Positions 18,727 through 25,000 of a DNA stretch of 25,000 bases are shown here, piece after piece. Below the pieces are notes generated by a model. It was given only the letters and a program-made list of their open reading frames with translations, was not told the DNA's origin and ran no database searches. Made by a program: the position numbers and the translations under genes. Numbering within the stretch: position 1 is the first letter of the stretch; every line of letters begins with the position of its first letter. This DNA is from Zygnema cylindricum (taxonomy: Eukaryota; Streptophyta; Zygnematophyceae; Zygnematales; Zygnemataceae): positions 5,001 through 30,000 of the forward strand of contig JBBHKE010002552.1 of the NCBI GenBank assembly GCA_037447655.1, written 5' to 3'.

Positions 18727-18789
18727 AGGTACGCCACTACATACAGCCATGTGTCAAAATCTGGATAGTCTCTTTTTGAGCAAAAGGTT

Positions 18790-18796
18790 ACGTGGC
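18790..18796. promoter_or_regulatory. second ABRE/G-box core ACGTGGC
   Basis: A second ACGTGGC 70 bp from the first. ABA responsiveness usually needs at least two such elements or one with a coupling element, so the pair supports stress regulation of the LEA-like gene. Confidence 0.5.
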
Positions 18797-19024
18797 AATT
18801 GAAGTCAAGCTGCTTTTCTCGCTTTTAACGAGATATGATTTGCTCACATAGAAATTGTGAATCTCTTAACCAGTTACGGTGTAGGTTCCTCGAGACGTTA
18901 CAGCAACGTATTTTGCTAAGCGTCGTGGAGCGTGCTAGCTGTTTACGGTAACTGTTAACTTGTGACACAGATTATTCTTGCTAACAGCGTTGACGTTGTT
19001 AGAATGTGAGAGCTAACCTTGCTA

Positions 19025-20562
19025 ATCCAAAAATAAATCTTTATTGCAAAAATTGCGACGGTAAAACCATCTGAGTACAAAAGGGGTAAAACTGAAAAAA
19101 AACATTTGGAGACTACAAGAGTCACAAGAAAGTAAGCTAAGCCTAAAAACTGAAACGAAACAGAACAACACTAACAAGAGCAAAGAACCAAAACAAACAA
19201 TACCATAGTTAGACCGCCTAAAAAAGGAAAAACCTAAACTAGTCTACCCATAAACAAGCTAAGGTCCACAACCACGGAGATCATGGAAGTGAACCGGGTC
19301 CCTTGGTGGAAGGTCAGGAAGACCTCGCCTGTCATCAGCTAGTGTGTTAAGGCGAAGGAGAGCTACAACTTGCGCCCGCTCAAGTGCAATTGAGATACAT
19401 TGATGATAGAACGCAACCAAAAGACTCGGTGGAGGACTCCCCGGACCTTGAGATTCAAACGTTTTTCGCGCAAACTGACGAAAGAAGTCACCGAAAGACT
19501 TGTCAAAAGATCCAAAAATCTCCACTGCAAATGGAACAAACTGGTTCGACGGATCGCGTGAGCGTAGTCTCTTTCCTTTGTAGCCGTTGTGTCCCGAGCC
19601 CCCACACCTGTATGCGAAGCCGCGCGAGATGAAATGTGTGCATTGTTAGATCCGTGACGACCAAATTGCCAAGCGTCCTCCTAGTACCATGAAGAAAAAC
19701 CAAGTCAACCCGAGGGCTCTAACAACCCTTAGATTGGGGTCGAGGAGGAAGAATATGAGAAACCTCACGTTTGACGGTTTAACCCGCCTCGACGCCAATG
19801 GCAGCAATTGCATCTCGCACCAAATCATGCGCGACAATTCGTTCCCCCCATGTGAGCAACAAAGCAAATAGATTCCCTCAGTATCAATGGGTTGGTTACA
19901 AACGCAGCGAGCCCCCCCTAAAAGCGGAGGGTAAGGCAAACTCAACCACAAATGTAAAGCATAATTAAATTGGTCAATGGTAGACTGAGTGTCGAAAAGG
20001 TGTCGCTTGTAGCCACGCACCAGCCCCAAGCCCAAAACACGAACGTAAACGAGCACGCTTTTGAGTAGAAGGTAGTGCCACTAAGAGGTTTGCAAAAGCA
20101 GCGACGACCACTTGCTCAGATATGTAGTGTCGAGGTTGGAAGTTAGTGTCGGCCATGAGAGATTGAATAGGTGTGACTTGGCTTTAAGCGTTTGAGGGTA
20201 GTAGCGCACGAGTTGAAAGGAGAGCTTGGAGAAATGGAAATAGCCCGTCTTCCACCTTAAAGACAACTTGCGTCAGAATGGGGATATCATCCACAATGAA
20301 ACGAGAAGTGATGGTAGGAACCACCAAAGCCCAACTACCCAAATATGCCGCTGGCGCAACTTTGGCCATGGAAATCAAACCTAAACTGCCATTTGAAATT
20401 CGGAGGCTGACTTCTTGACGAGCGAGTGGCCCCTCCAGACGATAACAAATCCCATGACTAACGAGGTGGTGAAGCACACCCAAAAGATTGTCATCAAAAT
20501 CCTTAAGGGAAGACAAAAATGAAGTGGTGGGTGGTAAAGTCTGCGCAAGATAAAGAGGGCGC
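19025..20562 (-). mobile_element. 5'-truncated non-LTR copy 3
   Basis: Minus-strand translation in several frames follows copy 1 from the middle of the protein to its end: SSLKDFDDNLLGVLHHL, then KVAPAAYLGSWALVV (copy 1: RVAPAAYLGSWCLIT), the zinc knuckle CVCNQPIDTEGIYLLCC, the nuclease region GNLVVTDLT (copy 1: GSIVLANPT), and a C-terminus LPPRDPVHFHDLRGCGP. The 3' UTR ends with TTTTGTACTCAGATGGTTTT and AATAAAG. Multiple frameshifts make it a pseudogene. The 5' break at about 20562 removes the finger and the RT core. Confidence 0.8.
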
Positions 20563-20581
20563 TACATTGCTAATCCCCCTA

Positions 20582-21789
20582 CATTGCTCATCGTTACTAC
20601 TTATCAGCGTTATTAACACCAACTCGGTTGCGACTTTTTATGTTTTTTTGGCCGAAAATTATATTTAGCCATGGCACCACTATTTGAGGGAATGGACCAA
20701 AATGTGCCACGTCTCCTTAAACTAGTATTGAATATTATAATTTCACATTTACATCAATTATTGCTGAACGGTATAACTATTGACAGCGTGCAATTATTGC
20801 TGAACGTTATAACTATTGACAGAGTGTTGTAATTCTAGACAAATTATCAAATATAGTTACCAGTAATTATAAAGCATAATATGTTTAGGGAATTGCTAAT
20901 CGCAGAGACGATTTTTGCTGCGCGCAGATAGTTGTTAGATTTTGTAAATTTGAAGTACAATTTTGTACAAGCTACGTACCTTTAATTTCAGATCTGACGG
21001 TCAATCCGTCGAACAACTTTGACTGGCGGATTATTGTATTGGCGGTTAAAAAAGTGTCGCGCTTGCAAACGTCGACCGTCATAAAAAAAAAAAATCACAC
21101 GACCGGCGCAGTGTTATTGTAACCAAACTGCGACAGCCACATATAAATAAAATGGTTGCGCGCAGGTACACCGCGAATCGTAATTAGAGTAATGAAAAAA
21201 TTAGAGTAAAAAAACAAAAAAAAACAATTAGAGTAATTAACTCTAATTTATGTGATATAACTTTTTCACAGAGGAAGTTTACTCTAATTTATTTAAGTAC
21301 TCTATATTGGGTTATGTCGGCAATAAATATCCGCGCTGAAATTATAAACACTAAATTACGTGGAAGTACAAAATCAGTCAGTCCGTATAGTTTTGACATC
21401 ATTATGACGCTAGTATTATTTGTCGAGCTGAATTTCAGGTAATGTTCACACTGACGACGATGCTGTCGACGGACGAGAGTTATGCGAACGGCTTTTTTTT
21501 GATGTGATTAATTTTTCGTTTAGTGCGATTTCACGTGCGAGCGCGATTGTATTAAATCATTATTTGTACCTTTTTACTTAAAAAAGTACAATTTTGCACG
21601 GTCGAACGTCGTCCGTACTCCACACTATTTAAAACGAGCCTATATTACAATTTTGTTACGCTAATTAAACTTACCTAAATTATAATAATGAAAAAAATAG
21701 AATCATTTACTCTATTTGATGTAATAGAGTCGAAATTTCGAGCGACCGAATTAGAGTAATTTACTCTAATAACGATTCGCGGTGTAGTG
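20582..21789. mobile_element. second CACTA-like element, boundaries uncertain
   Basis: The right end read inward is CACTACACCGCGAATCGTTA, as in the element at 14836. The left end at 20582 (CATTGCTCATCGTTACTACT) resembles the other terminus of that element (CACTATCCATCGTTATTAGA), and GTTATTAACACC and TTTTTGGCC blocks follow in both. An inner inverted copy of the terminus (TACACCGCGAATCGTAATTA) starts at about 21167. Subterminal TTAGAGTAA repeats are frequent. No transposase is encoded. Alternatively the mobile unit is only 21167-21786 flanked by TA. Confidence 0.5.
20755..20826. repeat. 36-bp tandem duplication
   Basis: CAATTATTGCTGAACG followed by GTATAACTATTGACAGCGTG is repeated once directly, with two base differences. 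Confidence 0.9.
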
Positions 21790-21875
21790 TAGCAGTTTCG
21801 AACCGTTCTGTCAAGCGGGCAAATAATCTAAGTGTAGCAGTTTCGAACCGTTCTGTCAAGCCGGCAAAGAGTCTA
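21786..21875. repeat. 45-bp tandem duplication at the CACTA-like end
   Basis: AGTGTAGCAGTTTCGAACCG and the following 25 bases are repeated directly with three differences. The first unit overlaps the GTAGTG end of the CACTA-like element, so the duplication includes the transposon border. Confidence 0.9.
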
Positions 21876-21938
21876 GGTCCATTATTTTTGTATAGAGATT
21901 GACACGTAATGTAGGTCTCCCTCTCCCTCTCTTCCAAG

Positions 21939-22084
21939 TTAACGATGTCCATTTGGGTGTATGGCCACCGTACGATGTGAGGACCTTGTGCCAAAAATTA
22001 GAGGAATCTTTTCAGTCTGAGATAAGGTCTATGCTCCTTGTACCCTCTCCGGGAAATGTTTGTATTGCCACTTTGAGCTCATAA
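21939..22084 (+). CDS. possible terminal exon of an unknown gene
   Basis: A pyrimidine-rich acceptor (CCCTCTCCCTCTCTTCCAAG ending at 21938) is followed by an open frame of 47 residues to a TAA at 22082-22084. It reads NDVHLGVWPPYDVRTLCQKL, then EESFQSEIRSMLLVPSPGNV and CIATLSS. Composition is like a soluble protein, unlike the low-complexity frames nearby. I cannot name a family. Upstream exons would have to lie across the CACTA-like element, or the exon is a relic. Confidence 0.28.
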
Positions 22085-22956
22085 TGTATTTTTCCATGTT
22101 TTTCTCTGTTTGACAAATAGTTGATAGTTGCAGCAGGAAATCTCATCGAATTTGTGTTTTTTTTTCCCACAAGTTTTTTTGGAATGTAGCACCTTGACTT
22201 GCAATTAATGCCTGGATTTATCGGTGACACTTTGTCACCGAGGCCAGTTTTATGCTTTAGTACCCTGCTTGTTGCTTTAGAATTAGTGAGTTATTGGTGT
22301 TAACACTTGATCATAATCATGTATATTTTTATTTTATTTTATCGCGACGCAGTTTATTGTGGGTGATTGACTAAAGAGTGCTACTAACACTAATTTGTGG
22401 TTGTGGGTCGGAAAATAAACGCACTCAAATTGTAGTGGATTAACTCTCATAGCAATGAGCATTGTATTCTCTAGCTTATTGACTGATACTTTGATTTTAT
22501 GGGATGATGGTTCTTAGAGAAACTAAAAAGAGGCAATGATTCTCACATCCAATAATAAAAGCCGAGAAACTAAAATTGTGGTGAGAGATATAGATGTGCG
22601 TTTACCACCTCTTAGAAATTGGGGAAGACATATTGTTAATATTTGGTGGTTTCCTGTTTTTTTTTGGGTGGTGAGTTTGACTTTCATGGTTTTGTTGAAA
22701 TGTCTCCAGTGGTTTGGAATCAAATGATGACGAGATCAAAATGACCAAAGCAAGGTAGGTTTGCAAACATGAATAAAGTACATTACTATTATTGTTGTTG
22801 TTATCGTAATTGTCATTGTCATGTCACGTCACGTTAAGTTACGTTGCGTCACATCATATGTGTATGTTAGAAGTTGTTGTGAGGGCGCAATGGATAGTTA
22901 AGACTCAAATAGTGTAAGCCGTAGTCCCCCACAAATAGCAAATTATATATATTTAT
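22085..22956. other. intergenic, no gene supported
   Basis: AT-rich sequence. A short plus-strand frame at 22536-22727 has a hydrophobic stretch but no splice or family support. At about 22810-22860 there is a run of CATGTCACGTCACGTTAAGT-type repeats (GTCACGT, TTACGTT, GCGTCACATCA). Confidence 0.5.
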
Positions 22957-24393
22957 AATCTCTGATGTTAAATTCCAGATTTCTGATTTCTAATCTCCGA
23001 TGCTAAATACTGGATTTCCGATTTCTATTCTCCAATGATAAATTCCGGATTTCGTCTATCTAATCTTTGATGTTAAATTCCGGATTTCTGATTTCTAAAC
23101 TCCGATGCTACATTACAAATTTCAGTTTCTAATCTTCAATGCTAAATTCCGGATTTCTGATTTCTTATCTCCGATGATAAAATCTGGATTTCTTATTTCT
23201 AATATCGATGCTAAATTCCGGATTTCTGATTTCCAGTCTCCGATGCTAAATTCAAGATTTCGGATATCAAATCTTTGATGCTAAATTACAAATTTCAGTT
23301 TCTAATCTTCGATGCTAAATTCCGGATTTTTTATTTCTTAACTCCGATACTAAATTCTGGATTTCTGATTTCTGATCTCCAATGCTAAATTCCGGATTTC
23401 TGATTTCTAGTTTTCGATGCTACATTACGGATTTCTGATTTCTAATCTCCGATCTAAATTCCGTATTTCTGATTTGTAATCTCCGGTGCTAAACTCCGGT
23501 GCTAAATTCATGATTTCTGAAATCTAATCTCCAATGTTGGATTCCAGATTTCTGATTTCTAATCTCCGATGCCAGATTCCGGATTTATGATTTGTAATCT
23601 CCGGTGCTGAATTCCGAATTTTTGATTTTAATCTCCGATGCTGGAATCCGGATTTCTGATTTCTAATCTCCGATGCTAAAGTACGGATTTCTAATTTCTA
23701 ATCTCCGATGCTAAATTCCGGATTTTTTATTTCTAATCTACGCTGCTAAATTACGGATTTCTGATTTTTAATCTTCGATGCTGAATTCTGGATTTTTGAT
23801 TTCTAATCTCCGATGCTGAATTCCAGATTTCTGATTTCTAATCTCCAATGCTAAATTCCGGATTTCTGATCTCTAATCTTTGATGTTAAATTCCAGATTT
23901 TTGATTTCTAATCTCCGATGCTAAATTTCGGATTTCTGATTTTTATTCTCCGATGCTAAATTTCTGATTTCTAAAATCTAATCTCCAATGTTGGATTCCA
24001 TATTTCTGATTTCTAATCTCTGATGCTAAATTATAGATTTCTGATTTCTTATCTCCAATGCTAAAGTCTGGATTTCTGATTTCTAATTTCGGATGCTAAA
24101 TTACGGATTTCTGTTTCTAATCTGCGATGCTGAATTCCGGATTTCTATTTTCTAATCTCCGATGCTAAATTCCGGATTTTTTATTTGTAATCTCAGATGC
24201 TAAATTCCGGATTTTTGATTTCTATTATCCGATGCTAAACTCCGGATTTATGATTTCTAATCTCCGGTGCTAAATTTCGGATTTCTGATTTCTAATCTCC
24301 GATGCTAGATTCCGTATTTCTGATTTCCAATCCCCGATACTAAATCCCAGATTTCTAATTTCTAATCTCCGATGCTGAAGTCTGGATTTCTGG
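22957..24393. repeat. 35-bp minisatellite, about 41 degenerate units
   Basis: Consensus unit GATTTCTGATTTCTAATCTC followed by CGATGCTAAATTCCG. The 35 bp divide into five heptads (GATTTCT, GATTTCT, AATCTCC, GATGCTA, AATTCCG), four or five of which start G/A-A-T. Units vary by substitution and small indels. The commonest changes are at CG positions (CCGGAT to CTGGAT or CCAGAT; CCGATG to CCAATG or CTGATG). No open reading frame crosses it. Confidence 0.95.
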
Positions 24394-25000
24394 TATTTTT
24401 GTTATGGTTGTTGTTTATTTATATATTAACGCATGTTTCCCCTTTGGCTTTGCAGAAGATGGTCTGAAATACTACCATTATTTGGATGGAAAATGAGAAG
24501 TGGTAGAAAAAAGAAGTCTAGTTTCTGTATGTATTCTTTGCGGCCTCCTTAATGTTTTTTTTTTATGTTCATATTTATGTCTGTGTTTACGTTTATATTT
24601 ATGTTTGCGTTTATGTTTATGTTTTCACAAAACAATAATTTTTTATCTTATGAATATACTTGGGAGTGCTAAATGTTTTGTTACCTTTTTTTTTCTTTCC
24701 CATCGGAACATTTAAAAGTAAAGCATTTTGTTTTTCTAAATAAAAACAAGTAAAGATTCAATTAAAGATTTTTCATGAATTGACTAGACAATTTATTGGT
24801 CGACTAATTATTGTGAATGATGTATTATTAAATACCAGCTTATTAGTCAATGGTATCATTTTCCCATTATGACAAGGATATCACGTGGAAAAGTTTGGTT
24901 TTCTATACATTTCCAATTGAAAATCTCAAAGTTTTCCTTATTGTGTTATTATTGCACTTTGATTTTTTTTTTGTAGAAATGATATCTTGAGGTTTTACTT
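24394..25000. other. AT-rich end of the window, possible small exon
   Basis: An acceptor-like CCCTTTGGCTTTGCAG ends at 24455 and is followed by a 32-codon open stretch (RWSEILPLFGWKMRSGRKKK, then SSFCMYSLRPP) to a TAA at 24550. This is very weak evidence for an exon. A degenerate TTTATG-type microsatellite runs at about 24562-24625. The rest is T-rich with no gene supported. Confidence 0.35.

Larger units (their letters stand above)
18505..19024 (-). promoter_or_regulatory. upstream region of the LEA-like gene
   Basis: Holds the 5' UTR and promoter region of the minus-strand LEA-like gene, up to the 3' tail of non-LTR copy 3. Besides the two ACGTGGC cores I see no clear TATA box. CTCTCTGCAG near 18631-18640 (minus) could be an acceptor of a 5' UTR intron. 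No other gene is visible. Confidence 0.4.

Noticed and set aside
22536-22727. 63-residue plus-strand frame with a hydrophobic segment
   Set aside because: No splice sites, no family resemblance, and it overlaps an equally long frame on the other strand.
22957-24393. CRISPR-like array
   Set aside because: Units are contiguous with no unique spacers, so it is a minisatellite; the window is eukaryotic.

Overview
The window looks like a repeat-dominated, gene-poor stretch of a land-plant or other streptophyte nuclear genome. The evidence is an intact plant-type Ty1/copia retrotransposon, CACTA-like DNA transposon remnants, introns with GT/AG borders, and a LEA-like gene with ABRE/G-box elements upstream. 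A non-LTR retrotransposon with a restriction-enzyme-like endonuclease region is not typical of seed plants as far as I know, so a non-seed plant (bryophyte, lycophyte or similar) is my weak guess. The sequence alone does not fix the species.

Layout. 1-307 may hold the last exon of a gene that enters from the left. 308-1344 is T-rich non-coding DNA. 1345-1690 is a 3' fragment of a non-LTR element (minus strand). 1698-3470 and 9884-10003 are a 71-bp tandem array interrupted by two related LTR insertions at the same CATGT site: an old divergent LTR (2016-2904) and a complete young copia element (3471-9883). The copia element has 1035-bp LTRs differing at two positions, a CATGT target duplication, one open 1449-residue Gag-Pol frame, a polypurine tract, and a primer site that matches the anticodon arm of initiator tRNA-Met.

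From about 10004 to 13838 lies a long but dead copy of a non-LTR element: N-terminal CCHC finger, reverse transcriptase, C-terminal zinc knuckle and a PD-(D/E)XK-like region. Two further degraded copies lie at 13839-14500 and 19025-20562 (both minus). Extra copies of its conserved 3' tail are scattered nearby. Two CACTA-like non-autonomous elements sit at about 14836-15403 and 20582-21789.

The host genes I can support lie on the minus strand between 16269 and 18504. One is a three-exon gene for a 122-residue, probably mitochondrial, LEA-like protein (17177-18504) with two ACGTGGC motifs upstream. The other is the 3' part of an unrecognised gene (16269-16957). The right end holds a possible terminal exon (21939-22084), a second very weak one (24456-24552), and a 1.4-kb minisatellite (22957-24393) whose 35-bp unit is made of five heptads.

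The observations I rate highest are the tRNA-like, Pol III-like modules antisense in both LTR families, the Gag start codon inside the LTR running into a half-tRNA primer site, and the repeated use of one site in the 71-bp array by LTR insertions. I found no operon, CRISPR array or clearly new multi-gene system.
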